52,799 nucleotides of DNA from Bacillus sp. (in: firmicutes) (GTDB lineage: Bacteria; Bacillota; Bacilli; Bacillales; Cytobacillaceae): NCBI GenBank assembly GCA_031177865.1, contig JAPSKD010000008.1, forward strand, positions 1-52,799, in the 5' to 3' direction. Of the stretch, positions 27,587 through 36,453 are shown piece after piece. Position 1 is the first letter of the stretch; every line of letters starts with the position of its first letter. A program made the translations under genes and the position numbers. A model generated the notes under the pieces. It was not told where the DNA came from. It made no database searches and was given only the letters and a program-made list of their open reading frames with translations.

Positions 27587-28486
27587 ATGAAACCAAATTT
27601 TGAATTGCAGTGGACCATTAATGAAAATCATGAAGGTAGAATGATCAAGGAGTTCCTGAAAGAAAAGGAAATCTCTCGGATTGCTCTAACGGATATAAAA
27701 TTCAAAGGTGGTAAAATTCTAGTAAATAATACGGAAGTGAATGTCCGCTATGTGTTAAAAGCAGATGATATCGTTACCGTTATTTTTCCTCCTGAAAACC
27801 CAAGTGAAGGTATTTTAGGCGAAAAAATCAAATTAGAGATTCTTTTTGAAGATCCATTTATACTTGTAGTTAATAAACCAGCGGGGATGAGTACCATTCC
27901 ATCTAGGGAACATCCTCATGGAAGCTTGGCAAATGCCTTGGTTGGGTACTACGAAGAAATTGGTATTAGAGCCACCTCCCATATTGTTACCCGTTTAGAC
28001 CGGGATACCTCGGGGATTGTTTTAATTGCAAAACATAGGCATGTACATCATTTATTAAGTAAGCAGCAACAAAATGGACATGTTAAAAGAACGTATGAAG
28101 CATTTGCTGAGGGTAGTTTAAAGCTTGAAATGGGCTCGATTGAAGAACCGATTGGCAGAAAGACTGACAGTATAATAGAGAGAGAAGTCCGTAATGATGG
28201 ACAATATGCATGTACCCATTACAAAGTGTTAAAAAGGTATAAAGCGTTCAGCCATGTTGAGCTGCAGCTAGAGACTGGCAGAACTCATCAAATACGGGTG
28301 CATATGTCATATATTGGTCACCCGTTACTGGGAGATGATTTATATGGGGGAAATCTTTTTCTTATTGAGCGACAGGCCTTGCATTGTAAAAAAATCCACT
28401 TCATACACCCTTTTAACGGCATGGAAATGAATTTCACTGCACCACTCCCTTTAGATATGGATCAAATAATAAAGGCTGCCCTTTAA
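27587..28486 (+). CDS. yjbO: RluD/RluA-family pseudouridine synthase (YjbO)
   Basis: It converts specific RNA uridines to pseudouridine. The catalytic Asp lies in VTRLDRDTSGIVLIAK; the family motifs VNKPAGMSTIP and LETGRTHQIRVHMSYIGHPLLGD are present. An N-terminal S4-like segment (about 15-75) matches the RluD layout. Length 299 aa. ATG 27587 follows CCGGAGG with 7-base spacing; the ATG at 27482 lies inside nadK. Confidence 0.93.
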   Translation: MKPNFELQWTINENHEGRMIKEFLKEKEISRIALTDIKFKGGKILVNNTEVNVRYVLKADDIVTVIFPPENPSEGILGEKIKLEILFEDPFILVVNKPAGMSTIPSREHPHGSLANALVGYYEEIGIRATSHIVTRLDRDTSGIVLIAKHRHVHHLLSKQQQNGHVKRTYEAFAEGSLKLEMGSIEEPIGRKTDSIIEREVRNDGQYACTHYKVLKRYKAFSHVELQLETGRTHQIRVHMSYIGHPLLGDDLYGGNLFLIERQALHCKKIHFIHPFNGMEMNFTAPLPLDMDQIIKAAL

Positions 28487-28502
28487 AAGGCCAGCCTTTT
28501 GC
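28471..28502 (+). terminator. Terminator of the yjbL-relQ-nadK-yjbO operon
   Basis: AAAGGCTG / CAGCCTTT with a short loop that contains the yjbO stop codon, followed by TTGCGTTTTTT. Confidence 0.75.
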
Positions 28503-28560
28503 GTTTTTTGATGATTTCCTAGGAAATTTGTCGATGTCATTAGGATTATTTTCCTTATTT

Positions 28561-29301
28561 TTATTCAAAGTCTTTAAACTTCTCTTTAACATATGGCATA
28601 GTAGAATTAACAGAAACGATTTCCAACTCGGGATATCGAAGCGCCGTTAACTTACCGCCAAAAACAGCTCCAGTATCAATATTATATGTATTATTGATTA
28701 CTCTTGGTTCTATTACTGGGGTATGCCCATATACGATAATTGCATTACCTGTGTATTGTTTCGCCCAATCTCTTCTAACTGGGGAACCATCAGGATGTTT
28801 TTCACCAGTTATATCTCCATAAAGGACAAAGGTCTTAACTTTAGAATTTGTTTTTCCGATAAATTCTTCCTTTATTCCAGCGTGAGCGATAACTAACTTA
28901 TTTTCATCTAATGCTAAATGTAGCGGTGATTTTTCATAAAGGTCAATAAATTTATTTCGAATTGATTGCTGATCTTTTTTGGGTAATGACTTATATTCTG
29001 CTACGGTCGTTTCAAGTCCATGCGTTTCCTGGACCTTATTCCCAAGGAAGTACCGATAAAGCTTATTGCAATGGTTTCCTGGTGTATAAAATGCCTGTTT
29101 CTGTTCGATTACAAGCCGCCAGACTATTTCAGCAACTTTTAAGGAAGATGGACCACGGTCCGTTAAATCTCCAACAAAGGCTAAACGCCTGTTTTCTGGG
29201 TGTATTGGGATTCCTTCCTTCCATTCGTAACCGCATTTTTTTGTTAAGGCTTCAAATTCTGGTAAACACCCATGTATATCACCGATGATGTCAATTTTCA
29301 T
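28561..29301 (-). CDS. prpE: Bis(5'-nucleosyl)-tetraphosphatase PrpE
   Basis: A calcineurin-like metallophosphatase that, in B. subtilis, acts on Ap4A and as a protein phosphatase in spore germination. The metal motifs are all visible: GDIHGC (residues 6-12), [23 protein letters not shown], and YGHTPV, with GDITG between. Length 246 aa. ATG 29301 follows AAGGGGG. It is convergent with yjbO. Confidence 0.93.
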   Translation of the reverse strand: MKIDIIGDIHGCLPEFEALTKKCGYEWKEGIPIHPENRRLAFVGDLTDRGPSSLKVAEIVWRLVIEQKQAFYTPGNHCNKLYRYFLGNKVQETHGLETTVAEYKSLPKKDQQSIRNKFIDLYEKSPLHLALDENKLVIAHAGIKEEFIGKTNSKVKTFVLYGDITGEKHPDGSPVRRDWAKQYTGNAIIVYGHTPVIEPRVINNTYNIDTGAVFGGKLTALRYPELEIVSVNSTMPYVKEKFKDFE

Positions 29302-29352
29302 TGAAATGATTCCCCCTTTATCTTTATTTTTTGTTGATTTAGTAATTTTTAT

Positions 29353-29543
29353 AAAAGGCTAGTTTCGTAAAAATTGTTGTTAAAATCTTAAAGCCGATTT
29401 TAACGTGGAAATAGTTATTTTTTGCTTTTGAACTTAGTTTACAGGCTCTTTTCTTATAAAATATACGTGATTTTCTGCGAAACATTAGCCTATCTTTACA
29501 TTTTGTTTCAAAAGCAACAAAGTATAAGAAAAGAGCCTTAAAA
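29353..29543. repeat. Structured ~190-bp repeat, copy A
   Basis: This stretch is clearly related to 32892-33080. Both begin AAAGGCT and TTCGTAAAAA, share the hairpin GTTAAAATC/GATTTTAAC (29379-29387 and 29396-29404), and end AAAGCAACAAAG..AAGAAAA.AGCCT. Copy A has a perfect 16-bp inverted repeat, AGGCTCTTTTCTTATA (29443-29458) with its complement (29523-29538). It sits in the 5' region of yjbQ and stops 8 bases before that gene's GGAGG, so it is probably transcribed with it. Confidence 0.8.
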
Positions 29544-29563
29544 GAAACGAAGGAGGATGATTT

Positions 29564-31411
29564 ATGGAACAGCATGCTTCTGTAATCTCTTTATTAGTGG
29601 TCGTGACAGTTGCCTTTGTTACACCTATTCTACTCCACAGGTTACGATTAAATTATATTCCTGTGGTGGTCGCCGAAATCATTATGGGGCTAGTGATTGG
29701 AAAAAGCGGTTTTAACGTAGTCCACGAAGATATGTGGTTATCAACACTTTCTACTCTAGGATTTATTTTCTTGATGTTCCTTAGTGGATTAGAGATTGAT
29801 TTTACTGCTTTTAAAGGGAGTAAGAAACCTATCACTCTGCCTAGTGGTAAAAAACAACCGAATACCTTTATGGTCTCGTCTATGATTTTTACAGGAATAT
29901 TTATCTTTTCATTAGGTTTATCCTATTTGTTTGTTTTTGCTGGTTTTATTGAAAATGCCTTTTTAATGACACTTATTATATCAACGATTTCTTTAGGAGT
30001 CGTGGTTCCAACCTTAAAAGAAGCACACCTTATGAAGACAAATATTGGTCAAATTATCTTATTGGTTGCCGTTGTGGCAGATTTAGTGACCATGATACTC
30101 TTGGCCATCTTTGTGTCTTTATATGACCCAGGACAGGGGAATACATGGCTGTTACTGATTTTGTTTGCAGCAGGTGTGGTCTTGTATTTTGTGGGAAAAC
30201 GGTTTAAAAATCGTCCTTTACTAGAATCTATGTCAAAAGGGACCGTACAAATTGGGACTCGTGCTGTCTTTATGCTTATAATCGTGTTAGTTGGGCTATC
30301 TGAAACGGTAGGGGCTGAAAATATACTAGGAGCCTTCCTGGCAGGGGTACTCGTTTCACTTCTGTCACCAAATCAAGAACTGGTCCATAAACTAGATTCC
30401 TTTGGTTATGGGTTCCTAATCCCAATCTTTTTCGTAATGATTGGTGTAGAACTAGATATTTGGTCACTTTTTGCGGATAAAAAACTATTATTATTAATCC
30501 CATTATTATTAGTAGGACTTTTACTTTCAAAGCTTGTCCCGGTTTATTTACTGAAAATCTGGTACGATACCAAGACTGTACTAGCTTCAGGTTTTTTACT
30601 CACATCTACTCTATCCTTAGTAATTGCTGCAGCTACCATTGGGGAGCGTATGGAGGTTATTACTCCGGAGATGAGTGGAACACTGATTCTTGTTGCCGTC
30701 ATAACTTCTATTTTTACACCGATTGCTTTTAAAAAATTATTTCCAAAAGAAGTGGGTGCACTCCCAAAAGTAAGAATTGCCTTTTTAGGAGCAAATCAAG
30801 TAACACTGCCTGTATCACGGGAACTTAAATCGGGTCTATACGAACCGGTCTTATATCATACGAAAATGGAAAAATCCGATAAAATGGTTTCAAATTCTTT
30901 ATTTGATATAGTCGAGATAGTGGATTATTCGTTGGAAACAATCGAAAAAAATAAAATTTTCCAAAATGATATCATAGTTATTTCTACCGGTCATGAACAG
31001 ACAAACGCAGATTTAGCTATAAAAGCTAAGGAAATGGGTGTATCCAGGGTAATAGCGCGTATTGAAGGTCCCGAACTAGAGCAAAGCCTGAGAGAAAAGG
31101 ATATTGAGGTTTTCTCATCATTCATGTCAACCAAAACATTGCTCCGTGCCTTAATTGAAACACCTAGTGTTATTAACATTTTAACAAATCAAGAAACATC
31201 ACTACATGAAATAAGAATGCAAAATGAACAGTTTGATGGTATGACATTAAGGAGATTCCCGTTTACAGGTGATGTAATCTTTGTAAGGATTTTCCGGGGA
31301 AAGGACTCCATTGTTCCTCATGGGGATACTGAATTGCTCTTAAATGACCGTTTGATTGTTACTGGATCAAAGGAATATGTGGATGAATTGAAAAGGGAGC
31401 TCGAGTTCTAG
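29564..31411 (+). CDS. yjbQ: Monovalent cation:proton antiporter YjbQ (CPA2/KefB type)
   Basis: The N-terminal 390 residues hold about 12 hydrophobic helices of the CPA2 Na+(K+)/H+ exchanger fold (EIIMGLVIGKSGF, FLSGLEIDFTAF, VVADLVTMIL, GAFLAGVLVSLLSP). A TrkA-N nucleotide-binding domain (about 400-520, AFLGANQVTLPVSREL) and a TrkA-C domain (about 530-615) follow. It is a membrane K+ or Na+ exporter gated by cytosolic ligand. Length 615 aa. The ATG follows AAGGAGG. Copy A of the structured repeat forms its leader. Confidence 0.93.
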   Translation: MEQHASVISLLVVVTVAFVTPILLHRLRLNYIPVVVAEIIMGLVIGKSGFNVVHEDMWLSTLSTLGFIFLMFLSGLEIDFTAFKGSKKPITLPSGKKQPNTFMVSSMIFTGIFIFSLGLSYLFVFAGFIENAFLMTLIISTISLGVVVPTLKEAHLMKTNIGQIILLVAVVADLVTMILLAIFVSLYDPGQGNTWLLLILFAAGVVLYFVGKRFKNRPLLESMSKGTVQIGTRAVFMLIIVLVGLSETVGAENILGAFLAGVLVSLLSPNQELVHKLDSFGYGFLIPIFFVMIGVELDIWSLFADKKLLLLIPLLLVGLLLSKLVPVYLLKIWYDTKTVLASGFLLTSTLSLVIAAATIGERMEVITPEMSGTLILVAVITSIFTPIAFKKLFPKEVGALPKVRIAFLGANQVTLPVSRELKSGLYEPVLYHTKMEKSDKMVSNSLFDIVEIVDYSLETIEKNKIFQNDIIVISTGHEQTNADLAIKAKEMGVSRVIARIEGPELEQSLREKDIEVFSSFMSTKTLLRALIETPSVINILTNQETSLHEIRMQNEQFDGMTLRRFPFTGDVIFVRIFRGKDSIVPHGDTELLLNDRLIVTGSKEYVDELKRELEF

Positions 31412-31449
31412 ATGTGATTAACTTTTCATTTTTTAGTAAATAGTGTAAT

Positions 31450-31469
31450 ATTAGTACCAAGTACTAATA
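31450..31469 (+). promoter_or_regulatory. FapR operator upstream of fabI
   Basis: ATTAGTACCAAGTACTAATA is a near-perfect palindrome and close to the FapR consensus; it shares ATTAGTACCAAGT with the fabH site at 10653. It lies 37 bases before the fabI start, covering the likely promoter. Confidence 0.9.
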
Positions 31470-31506
31470 ACTAATATAAATGTTTAGGTAGGGGGACTAT
31501 TTTTAT

Positions 31507-32277
31507 ATGAATCTTTCTTTAGCAGGAAAAACATATGTTGTAATGGGTGTTGCTAATAAACGTAGTATCGCATGGGGAATTGCTCGTTCGCTGAACAGTG
31601 CAGGAGCTCGATTAATTTTCACCTATGCAGGTGAAAGACTTGAAAGCAGTGTAAGAGAATTGGCGGAGTCATTAGAAGCAGAAGGTACACTTGTGCTGCC
31701 ATGTGATGTAACAAAGGATGAGGAAGTGGCTAAGTGCTTCGCTGAAATTAAGGAAGCAGTAGGTACCATCCACGGGGTTGCACACTGTATTGCATTTGCT
31801 AATAAAGAAGAATTAAGCGGAGAATATCTGAACACAACAAGAGAAGGCTTCTTGTTGGCGCATAATATTAGCTCTTACTCCTTAACGGCTGTGGCTAAAG
31901 AGGCTAGAGGGTTAATGACAGAAGGCGGAAGTATTGTCACCCTTACATATTTAGGCGGAGAACGAGTCATTCAGAATTATAATGTAATGGGTGTTGCAAA
32001 GGCTTCACTTGATGCAAGCGTTCGTTATTTGGCTGAAGATCTTGGCAAGGAAGGGATTCGTGTCAATTCAATCTCGGCTGGTCCAATCAGAACTCTGTCA
32101 GCTAAAGGTATTAGTGATTTTAATTCGATTACAAAGGTGATTGAAGAAAAAGCACCTTTACGTAGAACCACAACACCAGAAGAAGTCGGTGATACCGCAC
32201 TTTTCTTATTCAGTGATCTTTCTCGTGGTATTACAGGAGAGAACATTCACGTCGATTCAGGATTTCATATTTTATAA
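31507..32277 (+). CDS. fabI: Enoyl-ACP reductase FabI
   Basis: It catalyses the last reduction of each fatty-acid elongation cycle using NAD(P)H. The nucleotide site GVANKRSIAWGIA (about 14-26), the CDVTKDEEV segment and the catalytic Tyr-x6-Lys in YNVMGVAKASLD (Tyr about 158) match FabI, with a second conserved Tyr in TYLGG. Length 256 aa is normal. It is monocistronic under a FapR box, distant from fabH-fabF but likely co-regulated. Confidence 0.97.
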   Translation: MNLSLAGKTYVVMGVANKRSIAWGIARSLNSAGARLIFTYAGERLESSVRELAESLEAEGTLVLPCDVTKDEEVAKCFAEIKEAVGTIHGVAHCIAFANKEELSGEYLNTTREGFLLAHNISSYSLTAVAKEARGLMTEGGSIVTLTYLGGERVIQNYNVMGVAKASLDASVRYLAEDLGKEGIRVNSISAGPIRTLSAKGISDFNSITKVIEEKAPLRRTTTPEEVGDTALFLFSDLSRGITGENIHVDSGFHIL

Positions 32278-32284
32278 TAATCAT

Positions 32285-32314
32285 TGGCCCGCTATATAAA
32301 TAGCGGGCTTTTTC
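32285..32314 (+). terminator. Terminator after fabI
   Basis: GCCCGCTAT / ATAGCGGGC, a 9-bp perfect stem with a short AT loop and TTTTTC. Confidence 0.93.
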
Positions 32315-32391
32315 TTGCTTAATTCCATGAACGAGTATAGGCAATTTGCATACATATAGAGTGTAGGGCTAGGTAAATGGAGGTGAATTGG

Positions 32392-32889
32392 ATGGAGAAA
32401 AAGACAAAACGTGGACCGTTACTTTACGTTTCACAGACCTTTTTAGATACTCCTGTAAAAAACATGCAGGAAGTTTTTACAAACAGGCAGGAGGTTCAAC
32501 TGCCGATTGAAGATCCACATCTAGAGGAGGAAAGCAGCAAGAAAGTCCTTGAGGTCTCACTGGCTAAGACTGACTTACCAAGAGAGTCCAAAGTAAAAGA
32601 AGTGAAGCAGGAAGAAAAATCTCAAAGTAATCAGGAAAAAAAACGTACATTTAATCGGGTAAAAGGCTTTAAGGAAATGAATCTTATGGAGAGGTTAGAA
32701 TACCTGGACAATTTCCCTAAAGCGTTACCACCTGTTCCATGCGTCTTTTATACCGAAGAAAAGAACTACCAAGGATATTTAGTCGAGTACAACGAACAAG
32801 ATGTAACCATTCGATTTCCAAATCAAACAACTGAAACCATACCTTTCAAGAGTTTAAAAGATGTCATGATGATTGGAATAAAGCGATAA
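32392..32889 (+). CDS. cotO: Spore coat morphogenetic protein CotO
   Basis: CotO (YjbX) helps encase the coat and assemble CotE-dependent layers. The protein starts MEKKTKRGPLLYVSQTFLDTP, has a charged Lys/Glu-rich low-complexity middle (about 45-95), and a conserved C-terminal domain FNRVKGFKEMNLMERLEYL, then a beta-rich end. Length 165 aa. ATG 32392 follows GGAGGTGA by 7 bases. The neighbour is cotZ, as in B. subtilis. A CATACATATA stretch upstream (32350-32359) is a weak SigK -10 candidate. Confidence 0.85.
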   Translation: MEKKTKRGPLLYVSQTFLDTPVKNMQEVFTNRQEVQLPIEDPHLEEESSKKVLEVSLAKTDLPRESKVKEVKQEEKSQSNQEKKRTFNRVKGFKEMNLMERLEYLDNFPKALPPVPCVFYTEEKNYQGYLVEYNEQDVTIRFPNQTTETIPFKSLKDVMMIGIKR

Positions 32890-32891
32890 AC

Positions 32892-33080
32892 AAAGGCTGT
32901 TTTCGTAAAAAATGTTTGTTAAAATCCTAAAGCCGATTTTAACGCGGAACAATCTATTTTGTGCTTGAAATTAAGTTTGCAAGCTCTTTTCTTACAATTG
33001 AAGGCTATTTCAAGAAATCATCGCTCATTCAAACACTTTTAATCTCCAAAAGCAACAAAGTTTAAGAAAAAAGCCTAAAA
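32892..33080. repeat. Structured ~190-bp repeat, copy B
   Basis: This is the second copy of the element at 29353. The hairpin GTTAAAATC/GATTTTAAC (32918-32926 and 32935-32943) is conserved exactly, as are AAAGCCGATTTTAACG and AAAAGCAACAAAGT. The inverted repeat AGCTCTTTTCTTA / TAAGAAAAAAGCCT is kept but less perfect. It lies between cotO and the convergent cotZ. Confidence 0.8.
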
Positions 33081-33108
33081 AAAGCCAGCCGGATTAATCG
33101 ACTGGCTC
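33078..33108 (-). terminator. Terminator of cotZ
   Basis: On the minus strand, AGCCAG and CTGGCT pair around a 13-base loop, followed by TTTTTTT, 17 bases after the cotZ stop. Confidence 0.75.
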
Positions 33109-33124
33109 ATTTTATTACCAAGTA

Positions 33125-33643
33125 TTAGTCACAAAGACCAAGATCTACATCGGCAATACACTGTATAGCACAGAAACAATTTAAATCAACTGTAATACAG
33201 TCATTGGTTGCCCTGAAGCGATTAACCTGACAGACTCTTTCAAGGTTAATACAGCATCTGTCTGCGCCTGCAACGAGATTAACCGGCATAAATCTTCCAT
33301 CGTCGCTGCGTCCTGGCTCTATAACACGAAGTGTTGCACAACAGTTATCAAATACATCTTCCACGCGGAAGAAAATTGATACACATGCATTGCTATTGTT
33401 TGTGCCGTTAAAGAACGCGTGGAATGGTGAGCCATCGGCGTTTTTTAATACAAAAACACGAGTATCAGCACGATCTCTTCTTGCTGGTGACACTAATGAA
33501 CCAAGCGGTTCCAAGAAACAACTTGGACAATCTACACACTCATCATCTAATACAGCATTATCCTGGATGTCTTTAATTGCACGTACTACATCGCAGACGC
33601 AACCATTCTTGCCGTGAGAGTCACTATTTCTGCCACAACCCAT
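33125..33643 (-). CDS. cotZ: Spore coat/crust protein CotZ (CotY/ExsY family)
   Basis: A cysteine-rich 172-residue protein of the CotZ/CotY/ExsY family, which self-assembles into the outermost spore layer through disulfides. GKNGCVCDVVRAIKDIQDNA near the N-terminus and DECVDCPSCFLEPLG follow the family pattern, and at least a dozen Cys are present. ATG 33643 follows AAGGAGG. Only one family member is present here; cotVWXY of B. subtilis are absent. Confidence 0.93.
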   Translation of the reverse strand: MGCGRNSDSHGKNGCVCDVVRAIKDIQDNAVLDDECVDCPSCFLEPLGSLVSPARRDRADTRVFVLKNADGSPFHAFFNGTNNSNACVSIFFRVEDVFDNCCATLRVIEPGRSDDGRFMPVNLVAGADRCCINLERVCQVNRFRATNDCITVDLNCFCAIQCIADVDLGLCD

Positions 33644-33770
33644 TAACTACTCCTCCTTAATCCGGGATATATATCTTACATTACTAACATATTTTATGAG
33701 GACCAATTGGGTAACGGACAAACGCCTTTTTGAAGAAAATTAGGCTAATTATAGGGAAAGGACGGAAAAA

Positions 33771-34123
33771 ATGAACATTGATTTTTAAAATTTTACTATA
33801 TTAACATTGGCCTCGTTCCGGTTAACCAGGCTCATTGTATTTGACAAAATCACAGAGTTTCTCCGTGATCCGTTCTTTGATGAAATCGAAGAAGAAAATG
33901 AAGAGGGGACAATGGAAGTATAGTACCTTTCAAAGGGAACGCCAATATAAATAATTTATTGGGGAGCTACTTAGCTGTTATTGGTGTACAGGAGTTTGGG
34001 TTTAAAGCGACAGTGGTCAGTAGGTACCTGCTTTTACCCGCTGTCTTCGTACCAATCATCCTTGTGTTTGCTGTGGCAGGTTCAGCAGCAATAATAGAAT
34101 CCATTGTTCAGCTTTGGATTTAA
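33771..34123 (+). pseudogene. yjcA: YjcA-like DUF1360 sporulation membrane protein, broken
   Basis: Translation in three frames recovers a DUF1360 protein in pieces. Frame one has ASFRLTRLIVFDKITEFL and RDPFFDEIEEENEEGT but a TAA at codon 6 and a TAG before 33930. The conserved GELLSCYWCTGVW is in another frame (about 33962-34000). The tail PIILVFAVAGSAAIIESIV, to TAA 34121-34123, is in a third. The gene therefore has at least two stops and two frameshifts. The SCYWCTGVW motif and C-terminal helix identify it. It keeps its place after cotZ, so it decayed in situ. Confidence 0.82.
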
Positions 34124-34208
34124 TAAGCTAAAATAGTTGTCCGCCCGAGACAAGTTCTTGACTACTTTCATATCTTAACAGTAGGACTAAGTATGGGAGT
34201 GGTGAAAA

Positions 34209-34310
34209 GTGAATCGAGAAAATAAGAAAGCGCAAACAACAAAAAAATCTCAAACAAAAAAAACTTCTAAGAAAAAAGGCTGTGGCTGCGGCAAAAAAAC
34301 TAAAAGATAA
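34209..34310 (+). CDS. Lys-rich microprotein with GCGCGKK tail (33 aa)
   Basis: A 33-codon frame begins at GTG 34209 behind GGGAGTGG and ends at TAA 34308-34310, followed at once by a strong terminator. The peptide is almost entirely Lys/Thr/Ser/Gln/Asn with a terminal KKKGCGCGKKTKR. Lys-rich short peptides with a Cys pair occur in spore layers, and the gene lies between coat and spoVA genes, so a spore role is an inference. No family is recognised. Confidence 0.6.
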   Translation: MNRENKKAQTTKKSQTKKTSKKKGCGCGKKTKR

Positions 34311-34317
34311 TCGGTAT

Positions 34318-34348
34318 ACTGCCAGTTTTTTGACGGCAGTTTTTTTTG
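34318..34348 (+). terminator. Terminator after the Lys-rich microprotein
   Basis: ACTGCC(AG) and GACGGCAGT form a stem closed by a T-rich loop, followed by eight T residues. Confidence 0.85.
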
Positions 34349-34459
34349 CCCAATAGTAACCAATTTTAAAAGTTATCCTAACCTTGTCATAATTTCCGTC
34401 AATCTAGAAAAAACTACTATGTAGTAATTTCTATAATTTGAATAAGGGAAGGGAAAGAA

Positions 34460-34927
34460 ATGGTCTACATAATTCGAGTAATCTTAAGTGTAAGCGTAAC
34501 ATTATTGGTTTCCTGTGGTCAGGGGCAAATAGAAAAGGACAGCCAAATGGCTCTCATGAAAACGACCAATCCTAACCCGACTGTTACCGTAAAAAATAAG
34601 GGCCAGGAAAAAGTTGAAAGTATTGAGCGGGAAGTAGAAAGTATGGATGAGATATATGATGTGGCAGTAGTGAAGGGGAAAAAAGCTACACTTGTTGTCT
34701 ATAAAGTGAAGCATATGCAGCGTTTTAGAATGAAGCAAATTGAAAAGGAATTGAACAAAAAGTTGGAAGAGAAATACCCAAAGGAGCAATTCACAGTTTC
34801 GAGTGACTATAAAATATTTCTAGAGGCAGTGCGGCTTGTTGAAAGAAAAGAGAATGGAAGCCTTTCGGACAAGCAGGCTGAGAAACGGTTAAACGAGATT
34901 GTGAAAATGACATCAGATATGAAGTAA
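34460..34927 (+). CDS. YhcN/YlaJ-type sporulation lipoprotein
   Basis: A 155-residue lipoprotein: the N-terminal hydrophobic segment (4-19) ends in the lipobox LLVSC, so Cys 19 is the likely lipidation site. The mature part has an ESIEREVESMDEIYDVAVVKG-like YhcN/YlaJ domain and a Lys/Glu-rich helix (RFRMKQIEKELNKKLEEK). The family is found in spore membranes. It is 18 bases upstream of spoVAC and in register with the spoVAC-D-E genes, as in the accessory spoVA operons of other bacilli. Confidence 0.8.
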   Translation: MVYIIRVILSVSVTLLVSCGQGQIEKDSQMALMKTTNPNPTVTVKNKGQEKVESIEREVESMDEIYDVAVVKGKKATLVVYKVKHMQRFRMKQIEKELNKKLEEKYPKEQFTVSSDYKIFLEAVRLVERKENGSLSDKQAEKRLNEIVKMTSDMK

Positions 34928-34945
34928 GGAAGGGATGGACAGCGT

Positions 34946-35422
34946 ATGGCGAGCAAGCAGAAAAAAATGACGCCTCAGCAGCAAAAGTATCAGCAGCTTC
35001 AACAGAAGCATGAGTTAAAAAGACCTGTTTTAAAGAATTGTATTAAGGCGTTTTGGGTCGGCGGACTGATTTGTACTGTTGGTCAAGCAATAAGTTATTT
35101 TTATATTTACTTCTTTCACTTCACTGAACAAAATGTCGGGAATCCAACCGTTGCGACAATGGTATTTTTATCAATGCTGCTAACGGGGTTCGGTGTATAT
35201 GACCGTCTAGGACAATTTGCTGGTGCAGGAAGTGCTGTCCCTGTAACTGGCTTTGGAAATGCTGTGATATCCGCCGCTATCGAGCATAGAACTGAAGGAT
35301 TCGTGTTAGGTGTTGGAGGAAATATGTTTAAACTTGCAGGCTCTGTTATTCTTTTCGGGGTGTTCTCTGCTTTTGTTGTTGCGCTAATAAAAACGCTACT
35401 TGGAATGTGGGGGGTTTTGTAA
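34946..35422 (+). CDS. spoVAC: Stage V sporulation protein AC
   Basis: SpoVAC is a membrane component of the channel that moves dipicolinic acid into the forespore and out at germination. The cytosolic basic N-terminus (MASKQKKMTPQQQKYQQLQ) precedes about four helices, and the family motif AGAGSAVPVTGFGNAV is present. Length 158 aa. The spoVAD start follows the stop codon immediately, so C, D and E form an operon. Confidence 0.93.
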   Translation: MASKQKKMTPQQQKYQQLQQKHELKRPVLKNCIKAFWVGGLICTVGQAISYFYIYFFHFTEQNVGNPTVATMVFLSMLLTGFGVYDRLGQFAGAGSAVPVTGFGNAVISAAIEHRTEGFVLGVGGNMFKLAGSVILFGVFSAFVVALIKTLLGMWGVL

Positions 35423-36448
35423 TTGTTAAAAGGTCAACAATCTTGGGTCTTTCAAAACAGGCCAATGATCTTGGCAACGGGTGTCTCTGGCGGACCCTTT
35501 GAGGCAAATGGCAACTTAGCAGACGACTTCGATATTTTGCATGAAGATTTATGGATGGGAATGGATTCTTACGAGAAAGCACAAAAAGTTTTATTTGAAG
35601 AGGCGATAACCACAACATTAGAAAAAGCAAGAATGGATAAAGAGCAAATTGAATTTTTATTTGCTGGTGATTTAATCAACCAAATCACTCCATCTAGCTT
35701 TGCAGCGAGGACTGTACAAATCCCTTATTTCGGACTGTTTGGTGCTTGCTCAACTTCGATGGAAGGGTTGGCGTTAGCATCTTTTGTGGTCAATTACAAA
35801 GGCGCACGCAATGTGTTAACAGGAGCATCAAGCCATAACGCTGCAACTGAAAAACAATTCCGCTATCCAACTGAATATGGTGGACAGAAGCCGCCTACAG
35901 CACAATGGACGGTTACAGGCGCAGGGGTAGGGCTGGTAACTGAGAATGTCCCTGGACAACAGTATCCCGTTACCACATCTTCAACAATTGGGAAAGTCAT
36001 TGACATGGGATTGTCTGATCCTTTTAATATGGGCGGGGCTATGGCACCTGCAGCAGCCGATACCATTATGGCTCATTTTCGAGATTTGGAGATAGATCCT
36101 TCCCACTACGATTTAATCGTTACCGGTGACTTAGGGAGAATCGGGCATGACACAGCCTTTGAGTTAATTAATAAAAGCGGACTTAAATTAGAACGTAAAC
36201 AATTTCAAGACTGTGGACTATTAATATATAAGGATGATCAGCCCGTGCAGGCTGGTGCGAGCGGTGCGGGATGTTCGGCAACGGTTTTATATGGTCATTT
36301 GTTAAATCAGATGAAAAAGGGAGTATATAAGCGAATATTAGTGGTTGCAACTGGTGCATTGTTATCGCCGCTTAGTTTTCAGCAAAAGGAATCAATTCCT
36401 TGTATTGCACATGCAGTGAGCATTGAAATGAATGAAGTGGGAGGGTAA
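35423..36448 (+). CDS. spoVAD: Stage V sporulation protein AD
   Basis: SpoVAD is a thiolase-fold protein that binds dipicolinic acid at the spore inner membrane. Features: [13 protein letters not shown]-like start, [18 protein letters not shown] (the thiolase nucleophile region), and [14 protein letters not shown]. Length 341 aa. The start is TTG 35423, directly after the spoVAC TAA, with GGGGGG 8 bases ahead. It is coupled to spoVAE by a 5-base gap. Confidence 0.94.
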   Translation: MLKGQQSWVFQNRPMILATGVSGGPFEANGNLADDFDILHEDLWMGMDSYEKAQKVLFEEAITTTLEKARMDKEQIEFLFAGDLINQITPSSFAARTVQIPYFGLFGACSTSMEGLALASFVVNYKGARNVLTGASSHNAATEKQFRYPTEYGGQKPPTAQWTVTGAGVGLVTENVPGQQYPVTTSSTIGKVIDMGLSDPFNMGGAMAPAAADTIMAHFRDLEIDPSHYDLIVTGDLGRIGHDTAFELINKSGLKLERKQFQDCGLLIYKDDQPVQAGASGAGCSATVLYGHLLNQMKKGVYKRILVVATGALLSPLSFQQKESIPCIAHAVSIEMNEVGG

Positions 36449-36453
36449 TTCTT

